Positions 25,623 to 34,006 of a DNA stretch of 64,000 nucleotides are shown one piece after another. How positions within the stretch are numbered: position 1 is the first letter of the stretch; every line of letters begins with the position of its first letter. The notes beneath the pieces are model-generated. The model was not told where the DNA came from. It saw only the letters and a list, made by a program, of their open reading frames with translations, and made no database searches. The DNA lies in the NCBI RefSeq assembly GCF_900182565.1, contig NZ_FXTI01000009.1, positions 83,308-147,307 on the forward strand. Direction: 5' to 3'. The DNA comes from Melghirimyces algeriensis. GTDB taxonomy: Bacteria > Bacillota > Bacilli > Thermoactinomycetales > DSM-45169. Position numbers and translations under genes: made by a program.

Positions 25623-26759
25623 ATGCGAAAAATCGTTATCTCTTGTCTCTTGACGTTTTTCATGGTGTTTCATTCGTTTACTGGAGTGGTGGAGGGACGA
25701 CCAGAATCGCGATCTCCAAAGCCGCTCCATGTCGAGGTAACGGCTGATGCGGAGACGGAACCGGTGGAAAGCGAAGAGGATGCCGCGGACGATCCCGCCA
25801 TCTGGGTCCATCCGACCGATTCGGAAAAGAGTCTTCTGATCGGAACGGATAAGAAAAAAGGGTTGAATATCTACAATTTGGAAGGGAAACAAGTAAACTC
25901 CGTTGATCTAGGGAGAATCAACAATGTGGATGTGCGCTACAACTTTCCGCTGGGAGAGAAAAAAGTGGATATCGTAGCAGGTACAAACCGCACAACCAAT
26001 ACGATTGACATCTTTTCAATCTCTCAAACCGGAAAATTGAAGAATATTGCAGCACATCCAATCCAAGCGGATATGACGGAAGTGTATGGATTTAGTCTGT
26101 ACCAGAGCCGTCGAAGCGGAGATTTTTATGCGATGGTTGTGGGAAAACAGGGGGAATTTGAACAATACCGACTCTATGACAATGGAAAAGGCAGGGTAAA
26201 AGGCAAGAAAGTGCGGGAATTCAAATTGGGGTCAAAAGCGGAAGGGATGGTCGTCGATGACGAATACGGGTATCTCTACATAGCGGAAGAGGAAGTGGCA
26301 ATCTGGAAATATGACGCTGAACCGAATGGCGACAGAGAGCCGACGATCGTGGATCGTGCGGATGGAAATCACCTGCACGCGGATATTGAGGGTTTGACAC
26401 TGTACTACGGGGCAAAGGGAAAAGGGTATTTAATCGCCTCCAGTCAAGGCGATAACAGCTATGCGATTTATGATCGGAAGGGAAAAAACAAATACATTGG
26501 CAACTTTCGCATTGTCGATGGTGACAAAACGGACGGCACGGAGGAAACCGATGGGATCGATGTCATTGGATTCGGTTTGGGTGATGCCTATCCCTATGGA
26601 TTGTTTATCGCCCAGGATGGACAAAATCGGGAGAATGGCAGAATCGCCAACCAAAATTTTAAAATGGTAAGATGGGAAACGATCGCAGAGTCCTTTTGTC
26701 CAGAGTTGTGGACGGACGATGCTGTCAATCCACGTACATTGACCAAACGGAAACGATAA
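25623..26759 (+). CDS. Secreted beta-propeller phytase
   Basis: A 378-residue exported protein with an N-terminal signal peptide (KIVISCLLTFFMVFHSFTG). Motifs of the Bacillus 3-phytase/beta-propeller phytase family are in place: DAADDPAIWVHPTD near residue 57, GTDKKKGLNIYNLEGK, RINNVDVRYNF, GRVKGKKVREFKLGSKAEGM, VVDDEYGYLYIAEEEVAIW and DIEGLTLYYG. It releases phosphate from calcium phytate using Ca2+ at acidic surface clefts. The coding sequence uses more GC-rich codons than the flanking DNA, hinting at acquisition. The GGGAGG site lies about 14 bases from ATG, which is long. Confidence 0.93.
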   Translation: MRKIVISCLLTFFMVFHSFTGVVEGRPESRSPKPLHVEVTADAETEPVESEEDAADDPAIWVHPTDSEKSLLIGTDKKKGLNIYNLEGKQVNSVDLGRINNVDVRYNFPLGEKKVDIVAGTNRTTNTIDIFSISQTGKLKNIAAHPIQADMTEVYGFSLYQSRRSGDFYAMVVGKQGEFEQYRLYDNGKGRVKGKKVREFKLGSKAEGMVVDDEYGYLYIAEEEVAIWKYDAEPNGDREPTIVDRADGNHLHADIEGLTLYYGAKGKGYLIASSQGDNSYAIYDRKGKNKYIGNFRIVDGDKTDGTEETDGIDVIGFGLGDAYPYGLFIAQDGQNRENGRIANQNFKMVRWETIAESFCPELWTDDAVNPRTLTKRKR

Positions 26760-26886
26760 GATCAAACGGATGCGAATCTTCCTATGGAAGATCGCCTTCA
26801 GCCGTCTCTTCCGGATCTCATTGCCCTTCTAGTCCAATAGCAAGAATAACTCCCCTTCAGACCGGAATGTGTCATCGTGTACCACT

Positions 26887-26913
26887 AGAAAAGCCCGGCC
26901 AAACAGCCGGGCT
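26887..26913 (-). terminator. Terminator of the helicase-like gene
   Basis: Minus-strand AGCCCGGC TGTTTG GCCGGGCT followed by TTTTC, about 50 bases after the helicase-like stop codon. Confidence 0.8.
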
Positions 26914-26960
26914 CCTTACAGCTAGATACGACGAGTGTCGGTTGGGGAGTTTAGTTACTT

Positions 26961-29639
26961 TCATGTTTTCCTTCCCTTTACTTGTGCAATTCGTAAAAGG
27001 CTCTCCGATGCTTCCATCTCAAATCCCGGCTTTTCTTCGTCATCAGCCATCATATCTTGAAAATAATCGGAATTAGGAAGCTGTCTTTCATCCCCTGCAA
27101 CAATCACCTGTTTTCCCCGAAAGGCAGAAGGAAGACCATCCTCCACTCTACATTGGGATGCTTCATCAATAATGACCATATCAAACATTCCCTTTTCCAA
27201 AGGGAAAATGGAAGAAAGTGTCTCTGGATTCGTTAACCACACAGGCACGATCTCCAACAACCCTGACCCAGAAAATTGACGAACCAACTTACGAAGAGGC
27301 CAAATTAGCCGCTTTTTCCCCACTTGATGCCGAAGCTCTTTTACAGCTTTGGGGAACTCTTTCTTCCGCTGCTCCACTCGTTGGGAAATGTTTCGGAGCA
27401 GACACTTTCTTGCAATCTCTCTTTTTTCCTGCAACAATTCTTTGTATGACTGACGAATTTCCTCATATTCATCTGAAGATATATTGGCAATCATGGGATA
27501 CTGTTTCTCTATTTCATCCAACCATTGGACATATGCATTTTGTCGAATGGCCTCTGTCCAGCGCTTGGATAAACCCTCTGCCTGCCACCCGATTTGCTTG
27601 TGTACATAAGCGATCATTTCCCTCGCCAATGAAGAGGTTTGTTCCAGGAAACGATCCATTTCCCGCAGATCAGCAAAATCTGAGTCGAAATGTTGAATTA
27701 CCTGCAACAGTTTGCTGCTTGGAACATTCCCCTCTGAGATCGCATTCTTCAGATCCTGAATCCAGTTGTCCTGGAAATAGGGCTGTAACTGATCCATTTC
27801 CTGCTTCATTTGCTCTGTTATCTGCGCCAGATCATACATCACCCGTAGACTGTCTTGAATATGGGTCCATTCCGATGTTGAGGTTGTTCCGGGAAATGAG
27901 TTCCCCTGCAACAGCTTCTGAATGATCTCTTTTCCGGCAAAAGATCTCCACCACCAGAAGCGTATTTTATGAATGATATTTTTCTTCTGAATCCCCAGAG
28001 TCGAATAAACCTTTTCCAGTCGGTCACTTACCAGCCATGTATAGGCCGGGGTGATCTTGGGATGATGCAAAGCTCTCAAGTATTCTTCCGCTTTCTTTGC
28101 CTTGCGGTAAATATTATCCAATCGCTCTCGTATAAACGTAAAAGACTGATGATCCAAAGAGGCAAAAGACTGACGCTTGTTTAAAGGATAATCCCTTTGA
28201 CCGAAACGCTGATAAAAGGACGCATATGTGGAAACTTCCTGCAAAACATCCTCCAGGCTGTGTCGATCCAACTTATTCAAAAACCCACTGAGATCGATCA
28301 CATCTTTCAACTGATCATGCGATTGAACCCGCGAATAGAGTTCATGGGCATGATATCCACTGCGGTGTGGCTCATACAGCCCTTTTTGGACAGCGTCCAA
28401 CTTGGCTTTTTGATCTTCCAATCGCTGACACAGAGATTCGAACTGCTCCGTTGGATCAGAAAGGCTTTCTTTCGACCAAGAAAGTAAATGATAAATCTGG
28501 GTATACACCTTCTTTCGATCCGCCTTTTCATCATGAACCAAAGCTGTATACTTGCTCAGCCCTAGTCCATCCAAACGTTGGTACACCCCATCCAAAGCCG
28601 CCCGTTTCGGTGAAACCAACAACACTTTTTTCCTCTGCGACAAGGCATCTCCGATCAAATTTACGATCATCTGAGATCTTCCGGTACCTGGCGGATCATC
28701 GATCACCAACGTTTTCTTTTCGCGAGCATTCAGCAAAATTCGTTCCTGGGACACATCGAAAGGGAGAAGATAAAACCGTTCTTTTTCCGGCAACTCCCGT
28801 TTGCATTCCTCATCCTCTTCTGTAGAAACACCGTCTTTCAGCCGATCCGTTCCCGCTTGAAGAAGCTCTCCTACCATTCCCAACTCTTTCGTATCCATTG
28901 ACATCAATTCTTGACAATCTTTCAGAATCGCTGACATTCCCTGGGGGAAATGTCCCAATACTGCATGACGATTCAATGTCAAAGGAGCTTGGTCCGGAAG
29001 TTCATCTTTTTTGTATTCAGGTAGTGGGAGAATATCAGGATTCGGATCGGAAAGATGAAGACCAAGATCACGTAGCCACTGCGTCCACTGTGTGATGTCT
29101 CCCTTGAGCGATTCCTTTTCCGCTTCCTCATAAATGGAATCCTCTACTTGAAATGAATGAAACGTATTCAACGCCAACATCAATGTCCGATTAAGTTGCG
29201 GCCCTCCTTCTCCACGATGCAGACGCCAAAATCGATTACTGGAATCCTGTCTCTCCAAACGTACGGGATAAAGAAAAAGTGGTGCCTGAATATAGGTTCC
29301 ATCTTCCAAAGTTCCGGATAAAAAGGGATAACCCAGATACAGATCATACAGACCGGTCTCTTCTTCAACCTCTTTCAACGTTTGATACAACATTGTCAAA
29401 TGATGGCTCAATGACTGCAAACGTTGATTCTCCCCTTTTATCCGCAAAAGGGATACTTTCTCTCTGCGTGACAAGATCCCCTTTATCACTTTTTCCGCTG
29501 TTCCGTCTTCCTGATCTTGATCCAACTGCAACAAATCCATCGCCCATTTTTTGTCCAGCTTCAACAAACGAATGGAGCGATTGTGTAGACTTAAATCTTT
29601 GAACCGATTCTTCAGCTCATTTAGTTGTCCTTCCATCAT
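26961..29639 (-). CDS. Superfamily-1 helicase-like protein (DUF4011/COG1112 type), lacking the second RecA domain
   Basis: About 892 residues. The N-terminus (FKDLSLHNRSIRLLKLDKK) resembles DUF4011-type proteins, which continue into a split SF1 helicase. The Walker A region reads DDPPGTGRSQMIVNLIG: the usual GPPGTGKSQ lysine is Arg. After an alpha-helical insert of about 400 residues come Walker B and motif III: FDMVIIDEASQCRVEDG and VIVAGDERQLP. The protein then ends (ESLLRIAQVKGRKT) where family members continue for several hundred residues with motifs IV-VI. No remnant of these follows before the terminator. Start ATG 29639 behind GTGGGG. It is either a decayed helicase or a binding-only derivative. 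Confidence 0.75.
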   Translation of the reverse strand: MMEGQLNELKNRFKDLSLHNRSIRLLKLDKKWAMDLLQLDQDQEDGTAEKVIKGILSRREKVSLLRIKGENQRLQSLSHHLTMLYQTLKEVEEETGLYDLYLGYPFLSGTLEDGTYIQAPLFLYPVRLERQDSSNRFWRLHRGEGGPQLNRTLMLALNTFHSFQVEDSIYEEAEKESLKGDITQWTQWLRDLGLHLSDPNPDILPLPEYKKDELPDQAPLTLNRHAVLGHFPQGMSAILKDCQELMSMDTKELGMVGELLQAGTDRLKDGVSTEEDEECKRELPEKERFYLLPFDVSQERILLNAREKKTLVIDDPPGTGRSQMIVNLIGDALSQRKKVLLVSPKRAALDGVYQRLDGLGLSKYTALVHDEKADRKKVYTQIYHLLSWSKESLSDPTEQFESLCQRLEDQKAKLDAVQKGLYEPHRSGYHAHELYSRVQSHDQLKDVIDLSGFLNKLDRHSLEDVLQEVSTYASFYQRFGQRDYPLNKRQSFASLDHQSFTFIRERLDNIYRKAKKAEEYLRALHHPKITPAYTWLVSDRLEKVYSTLGIQKKNIIHKIRFWWWRSFAGKEIIQKLLQGNSFPGTTSTSEWTHIQDSLRVMYDLAQITEQMKQEMDQLQPYFQDNWIQDLKNAISEGNVPSSKLLQVIQHFDSDFADLREMDRFLEQTSSLAREMIAYVHKQIGWQAEGLSKRWTEAIRQNAYVQWLDEIEKQYPMIANISSDEYEEIRQSYKELLQEKREIARKCLLRNISQRVEQRKKEFPKAVKELRHQVGKKRLIWPLRKLVRQFSGSGLLEIVPVWLTNPETLSSIFPLEKGMFDMVIIDEASQCRVEDGLPSAFRGKQVIVAGDERQLPNSDYFQDMMADDEEKPGFEMEASESLLRIAQVKGRKT

Positions 29640-29645
29640 ACACAC

Positions 29646-30030
29646 CCCACGTAATTGATGAACAAAGTTAGAGAGGCAAAAAACACCCCTTTCTCACCAC
29701 AACCCAAGGAAGTGTTCATGGTGCGACCAAAGGAAGTTCCTGTGTACGTTCGCTTTTCTCTCCGATAGCTGAAGCTAGAAAGACATAAATAAAGACAAAT
29801 GAATCCACCGCCTGTCTCTTTAAATGAAATTCTATCATCTTAAGACTTGACTTTGCACATGTTCTATTAAAAATAGGTCATTATAATTACTTTCTCTGAT
29901 GTAAACATGCTGACTGTATCTTTTTAGTTTTAAAAGTACCAAAAAGATCCGATTCCCCCCAGAAAAATAGACCGGTCTGAGACCGGTCTTCCCATCTGGA
30001 ATATTTCATCAATGTATCATAAATGATCAG
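29646..30030. other. Intergenic region between the helicase-like gene and the repeat-protein gene
   Basis: About 385 bases, AT-rich, no gene seen. It holds the repeat-gene terminator at 29962-29990 and presumably the promoter of the helicase-like gene. Confidence 0.6.
29962..29990 (-). terminator. Terminator of the regulator/repeat-peptide operon
   Basis: Two copies of the self-complementary decamer AGACCGGTCT separated by one base form a hairpin, followed by ATTTTTC on the minus strand, 40 bases after the stop codon. Confidence 0.75.
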
Positions 30031-30609
30031 CTAAACGTTTTGCTCCATCATCCCATCCGGATGGCGGCTCACTTCCACCGAACCGTCCGGGTGACGGACA
30101 TCCTTTTTCATCGTCCCATCCGGATGGCGGCTCACTTCCACCGAACCGTCCGGGTGACGGACATCCTCTTTCATCGTCCCGTCCGGATGCCGGCTCACTT
30201 CCACCGAGCCGTCCGGGTGACGGACATCCTCCTTCATCGTCCCGTCCGGATGCCGGCTTACTTCCACCGAGCCGTCCGGGTGACGGACATCCTCTTTCAT
30301 CGTCCCGTCCGGATGCCGGCTCACTTCCACCGAGCCGTCCGGGTGACGGACATCCTCTTTCATCGTCCCGTCCGGATGCCGGCTCACTTCCACCGAGCCG
30401 TCCGGGTGACGGACATCCTCTTTCATCGTCCCGTCCGGATGCCGGCTCACTTCCATCGAGCCATCCGGGTGACGGACATCCTCTTTCATCGTACCGTCCG
30501 GATGGCGGCTTACTTCCATGGAACCGTCCACTCCTTGCATATTTGTCATACTGAGTCCCAAAACAAATACAGTTGCACCAATCAAAAACCCTTTACTAGA
30601 GATTTTCAA
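30031..30609 (-). CDS. Secreted tandem-repeat protein, putative multi-copy signalling-peptide precursor
   Basis: About 192 residues. I place the start at TTG 30609: AGGAGG lies 9 bases upstream, whereas the ATG at 30618 touches it. The first 28 residues form a signal peptide (KISSKGFLIGATVFVLGLSM). The remainder is seven and three-quarter copies of a 21-residue unit made of two half-units, S(V/M)EVSRHPDG and TMKEDVRHPDG, giving 15 HPDG motifs; the last copy degenerates to DGMMEQNV. The start overlaps the stop of the HTH-TPR regulator gene. A small exported product coupled to an RRNPP-type regulator is the architecture of Phr/NprX/PapR pheromone genes, so release of several peptides is inferred. 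A repetitive surface protein is the alternative. Confidence 0.75.
   Translation of the reverse strand: MKISSKGFLIGATVFVLGLSMTNMQGVDGSMEVSRHPDGTMKEDVRHPDGSMEVSRHPDGTMKEDVRHPDGSVEVSRHPDGTMKEDVRHPDGSVEVSRHPDGTMKEDVRHPDGSVEVSRHPDGTMKEDVRHPDGSVEVSRHPDGTMKEDVRHPDGSVEVSRHPDGTMKKDVRHPDGSVEVSRHPDGMMEQNV
30034..30522 (-). repeat. In-frame tandem array of 63-bp units (about 7.8 copies)
   Basis: Head-to-tail repeats inside the secreted-protein gene. Units are nearly identical in DNA; variation is limited to a few positions (GTG/ATG for Val/Met, GAA/AAA near the 3' end, several silent changes). Each unit contains two sub-repeats of 30 and 33 bases. Confidence 0.95.
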
Positions 30610-31927
30610 GGAAATCATCCTCCTCACTGATTTTTTCTTGCACCTTGTATATATTTCTCATACATCTTTGAAATTCCTGCTCATCTATTTTTTCCCAACA
30701 TTTTGCGAGACGTAAGAGAATTGTTTGCTCTTTGTAACGGAGTTGGTTCGCATAAGCGAGATCATAGGCGTTTTGGTAACTAGAAATCGCCTGCTGATCT
30801 CCGCCTTGCAACCGATAATAATCCCCCAAAGAGATATACGCATTGATCAACCATGGTACATGATTCAATTTCTTTCCATTTTCTACTGCTTTTTCAATCA
30901 CCTCACGAGCCTCTTCCCAGCGTTCTTGTTTCAAATACATCAATCCCAAACGTGTATAGGCATCAATCAGTGAGTGTTGGTGAATGGGTTTGTCTTTCAA
31001 TTTCAATGCCATCCGAAAACAGTATTCTGCAATGGACCATTCCATTAACTTGATATACGCACTACCGAGAATGGCCCATAAATCAAACAGATGACCATAC
31101 CGTTGGTCGAATTGTGCTATTTTCAATCCATCTTTGGCAATTTCAATCGCTTCCTGGTATAATCCCGTTTTTACAGATAGATCGGCGCGAAGACAATAGA
31201 GACTCAAAACAACACTGACCGGTTGAATTTCGGAAAGGTAATCCCAAGTGTCCTGAACCACCTGAAGTGCCTCATTCAACCGACCCAATCGCTCTAGATA
31301 AACTGCTTTATTCCGTAACAACTTATATTGAATAAACTTCCGGTCCCCCTCCGTTTGAAAAGCATCAAGACCACTTTCCGTAAATTTCAATGCCGTTTCC
31401 AAATTGTTCTGATGGTAACTACAGAGTCCTAACTCCGTAAAGCATGCTGCTTCAATATTGCTTTTCTCTCCATAGGGGTGTTGCTTGGATAAGCGTATAC
31501 CATTGGACAATGCTCTCTCCGCTTTGTCCCATAATCTGTTTTGACAGTAGCAACGCCCTTTTAAATACCAAACTGTCGCTGCATACGGATGGGAATCTTC
31601 CAATTCAAGCCCATTTAATTCTTTCAAGAGATCATCAGTATTGCCAAATGCATCACGCATGGTCTCAATTGCAAACAGTTTAAATTCCAGATCTTTGTTC
31701 TCCCGCTGTTCATCCATTAACAGACTGGGAAGCTTGTCCATCTCAATGCCCAGCTTGGCCAGCAAATATTGAACCTTATCCAGACTGACATACGGAATAC
31801 CACGTTCCACATTACTGATTGTGGCTGATGAAATGTTTTCGTCAGCCAAATCCTCCAGACGAAATCCCTTTTCTTTCCTGTTTTTTCTTATAATTTCGCC
31901 AATTTCTCGAATCGCGATGGCAGACAT
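30596..31927 (-). CDS. HTH-TPR transcriptional regulator, RRNPP (NprR/PlcR-like) type
   Basis: A 443-residue cytoplasmic protein. Residues 1-60 are an Xre-type helix-turn-helix (GEIIRKNRKEKGFRLEDLAD, SSATISNVERGIPYVSLDKV). The rest is a run of tetratricopeptide repeats (for example AVYLERLGRLNEALQVVQD, AYTRLGLMYLKQERWEEARE, AYISLGDYYRLQGGDQQAIS), the peptide-binding solenoid of Rap/NprR/PlcR regulators. Length is close to NprR (about 420). ATG behind AAAGGGG. The stop overlaps the start of the exported repeat protein by about 14 bases, so receptor and candidate ligand are translationally coupled. A palindrome lies 75 bases upstream. DNA targets are unknown; the divergent secreted proteases are candidates. 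Confidence 0.85.
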   Translation of the reverse strand: MSAIAIREIGEIIRKNRKEKGFRLEDLADENISSATISNVERGIPYVSLDKVQYLLAKLGIEMDKLPSLLMDEQRENKDLEFKLFAIETMRDAFGNTDDLLKELNGLELEDSHPYAATVWYLKGRCYCQNRLWDKAERALSNGIRLSKQHPYGEKSNIEAACFTELGLCSYHQNNLETALKFTESGLDAFQTEGDRKFIQYKLLRNKAVYLERLGRLNEALQVVQDTWDYLSEIQPVSVVLSLYCLRADLSVKTGLYQEAIEIAKDGLKIAQFDQRYGHLFDLWAILGSAYIKLMEWSIAEYCFRMALKLKDKPIHQHSLIDAYTRLGLMYLKQERWEEAREVIEKAVENGKKLNHVPWLINAYISLGDYYRLQGGDQQAISSYQNAYDLAYANQLRYKEQTILLRLAKCWEKIDEQEFQRCMRNIYKVQEKISEEDDFLENL

Positions 31928-32002
31928 GACAATCCCCTTTCCAAATAATTACTTCTCCTTACAAAAGCAAATAGCCATCCACTGAAATATACTTATTAAG
32001 AT

Positions 32003-32017
32003 ATACGATAATCATAT
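32003..32017. promoter_or_regulatory. Near-perfect palindrome, candidate operator
   Basis: ATACGAT-A-ATCATAT: 7-base arms with one mismatch, 76 bases upstream of the HTH-TPR regulator start. HTH-TPR regulators bind as dimers and often autoregulate, so this is a candidate site; no second copy was found near the proteases. Confidence 0.35.
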
Positions 32018-32529
32018 CCTTGTCCCCTCCTAAAAAAATATTAAAAAATAATTTTCCCAAATCGCATTCCACCCTCATATATTGTCGAATTTCTTGTTTT
32101 TATATCATATTACAATATATAATTTTATTTATTTTATAATAAACCCCTCAAACCCTGGTGGTAGCATCTGTCAGTGAAAGTAAGAGAAAGGAAGAGTCGC
32201 TTTCCGATCCCATCAGTTTTCATTCCAATGAATCCCATAAAGAGTATCATTCAGCAGATAACCTGCTCTTCACAGCAATTCGGTTTATGCAAACTACTAT
32301 GTTGAGAAAAACAATGATCATCCTAGGCATTCGATCCCTAAAAAGGTTTTGAAATGGTATACACACAAAAATTTTACATTTACAAAAAATTATTGTGAAC
32401 AATCAGGAATTCTAGAATGCATTCCAGAGCCCCCACAAGTGATATTTATTTGATACCGGGGCTTATACAGCGCCATTCATACATATTTCTATATGAATTA
32501 AATATACACCCCCCGCCGAAAATGAAGTT

Positions 32530-32769
32530 AAATTTATTTTTTATAACAAAAAATATATTTAAATCATAATGGAGTTATGTTATATTACTAAATATCTTTT
32601 GATTTGCTCTTTTTTATGAGGAAGGGAGAGGTTAATCGAAAGGCACGATCCAAACATAATCATTCGCCGATGGCGAAGTCCATAACTATCACTTCGATCG
32701 TCTTTTCCGAATAGTGCAAAGGGACAGAAAAATGGTTACCGATATTCATTACATTTAGGAGGGATTCTT
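32530..32769 (+). promoter_or_regulatory. Promoter and conserved leader of subtilase gene 1
   Basis: The block AAAAATATATTTAAAT followed by GTTATGTTATATTA, and further down CCGAATAGTGCAAAGGGACA up to ATTTAGGAGGGATTC, recurs upstream of subtilase 2 with the same spacing. It implies a promoter about 190 bases before the start and a long untranslated leader conserved by duplication. Confidence 0.5.
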
Positions 32770-33951
32770 TTGTTAAAGCGAACTCTTACAGTGTTGTCTG
32801 TTCTTCTTTTGATACTTGGTCTTTTCTTCTTCCCAGCGAGCGGAAATGCACAGGCAGCCGCCAATAAAGAGAAACCGACAAAATATGCAAAGGGAGAAAT
32901 CATTGTCAAATTTAAGTCAGATACAAAACAGGGGAAAATGGCCAAAGTCCACAAACAGGAAGGCGCCAAACTGATCAAACGGAACAAAGCCAAAAAAGTG
33001 AAGTTTGATCTGGTAAAAGTGAAAGGAAAATCCGTCAAAAAAGCGGTCAAGGAATATAAAAAGAACCCCAATGTGGAATACGCAGAGCCCAACTATATCG
33101 TAAAAGCAGACTGGACTCCCAATGACACCTATTACCGTAGCTATCAATACGGACCTCAAAAAGTGAAGGCTCCAGCTGCATGGAATATCACCCGCGGTTC
33201 CAAAAGCACCCGGATTGCAATTGTGGATACGGGCGTCCAGTACAACCATCCCGACTTGTCCGGGAAAGTGATTCGTGGTTATGACTTTGTGGACAATGAC
33301 TGGTATCCCAACGATGGGAATGGACACGGCACCCATGTGGCGGGAACAGCAGCCGCTGTCACCAACAACTCCCGCGGTGTAGCGGGAATGGCACCCAATG
33401 CAACCATCTACGCTGTCCGTGTTTTGAACAACCGTGGATATGGTACATTGTCTGATGTAGCCAACGGGATTATCCATGCAGCCAACAATGGCTCCGATGT
33501 CATTAACCTCAGTTTGGGTTTCACATACTATTCCAGCACCTTGGAAAACGCCGTCAACTATGCCTGGAATAAAGGAGCAGTCGTCGTTGCTGCCGCCGGA
33601 AACGATGGCAACACTGCCAAAAACTATCCGGCAGCCTATCGCAATGCCATCGCTGTGGCAAATACCGACGCCTACGATCGAAAAAATCCCCTATCCACCT
33701 ATGGAACCTGGGTGGATGTAGCCGCTCCGGGTACAAACATCTTATCCACCCATCCGAATGGCTATCAATACATGAGTGGAACTTCCATGGCCTCTCCCCA
33801 TGTGGCTGGCCTGGCAGGACTCCTGGATTCCCAGGGACGCAGCAACAGCAACATTCGGGCGGCCATTGAAAACACCGCTGACCGGATCAGCGGAACCGGC
33901 TACTACTGGCGGAAAGGACGCATTAACGCCTATCGTGCCGTCAACTATTGA
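32770..33951 (+). CDS. Secreted subtilisin-family protease, thermitase-like (copy 1)
   Basis: A 393-residue preproprotease beginning with TTG, 7 bases after AGGAGGG. A signal peptide ends near GNAQA-A. Residues about 35-112 are an inhibitor-I9-type propeptide, very rich in Lys (KYAKGEIIVKFKSDTKQGK, NPNVEYAEPNYIV). The mature S8 domain shows Asp in AIVDTGVQYNHPDLSG, His in GHGTHVAGTAAA, oxyanion Asn in VAAAGNDGN and Ser in GTSMASPHVAGLAGLL. Its length and motifs resemble thermitase from Thermoactinomyces. It is the first of three tandem paralogues and the least similar of the three. It has its own promoter region and terminator. Confidence 0.95.
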   Translation: MLKRTLTVLSVLLLILGLFFFPASGNAQAAANKEKPTKYAKGEIIVKFKSDTKQGKMAKVHKQEGAKLIKRNKAKKVKFDLVKVKGKSVKKAVKEYKKNPNVEYAEPNYIVKADWTPNDTYYRSYQYGPQKVKAPAAWNITRGSKSTRIAIVDTGVQYNHPDLSGKVIRGYDFVDNDWYPNDGNGHGTHVAGTAAAVTNNSRGVAGMAPNATIYAVRVLNNRGYGTLSDVANGIIHAANNGSDVINLSLGFTYYSSTLENAVNYAWNKGAVVVAAAGNDGNTAKNYPAAYRNAIAVANTDAYDRKNPLSTYGTWVDVAAPGTNILSTHPNGYQYMSGTSMASPHVAGLAGLLDSQGRSNSNIRAAIENTADRISGTGYYWRKGRINAYRAVNY

Positions 33952-33978
33952 AATATATTTATAGTAAGAGGGACCCAC

Positions 33979-34006
33979 GGATCGGAGAATACTCTCCGAT
34001 CCTTTT
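33979..34006 (+). terminator. Terminator of subtilase gene 1
   Basis: GGATCGGAGA ATAC TCTCCGATCC followed by TTTTC, 28 bases after the stop codon. Confidence 0.88.

Larger units (their letters stand above)
31928..32769. other. Long AT-rich divergent intergenic region
   Basis: About 840 bases between the HTH-TPR regulator and the first subtilase. It contains a palindrome at 32003-32017 and the promoter/leader of the first subtilase from about 32520. The only longer open frame (about 64 codons from GTG at 32158) has no ribosome-binding site or recognisable content. Confidence 0.6.

Noticed and set aside
30034..30522. Tandem repeats as a CRISPR array
   Set aside because: Units of 63 bases follow each other without unique spacers and are in frame within a gene with a signal peptide.
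30040..30630. Plus-strand 196-codon frame opposite the repeat protein
   Set aside because: It is a mirror of the repetitive gene; no ribosome-binding site, and the minus-strand frame has the signal peptide and operon context.
26961..31927. Defence island around the helicase-like gene
   Set aside because: No nuclease, methylase, toxin or other defence gene is adjacent; the helicase-like protein alone is not enough.
32158..32352. 64-codon frame in the intergenic region upstream of subtilase 1
   Set aside because: No ribosome-binding site, no recognisable sequence, and located in very AT-rich DNA.
32621..32719. Short leader peptide (32 codons) upstream of subtilase 1
   Set aside because: The frame is not kept in the otherwise related leader of subtilase 2.
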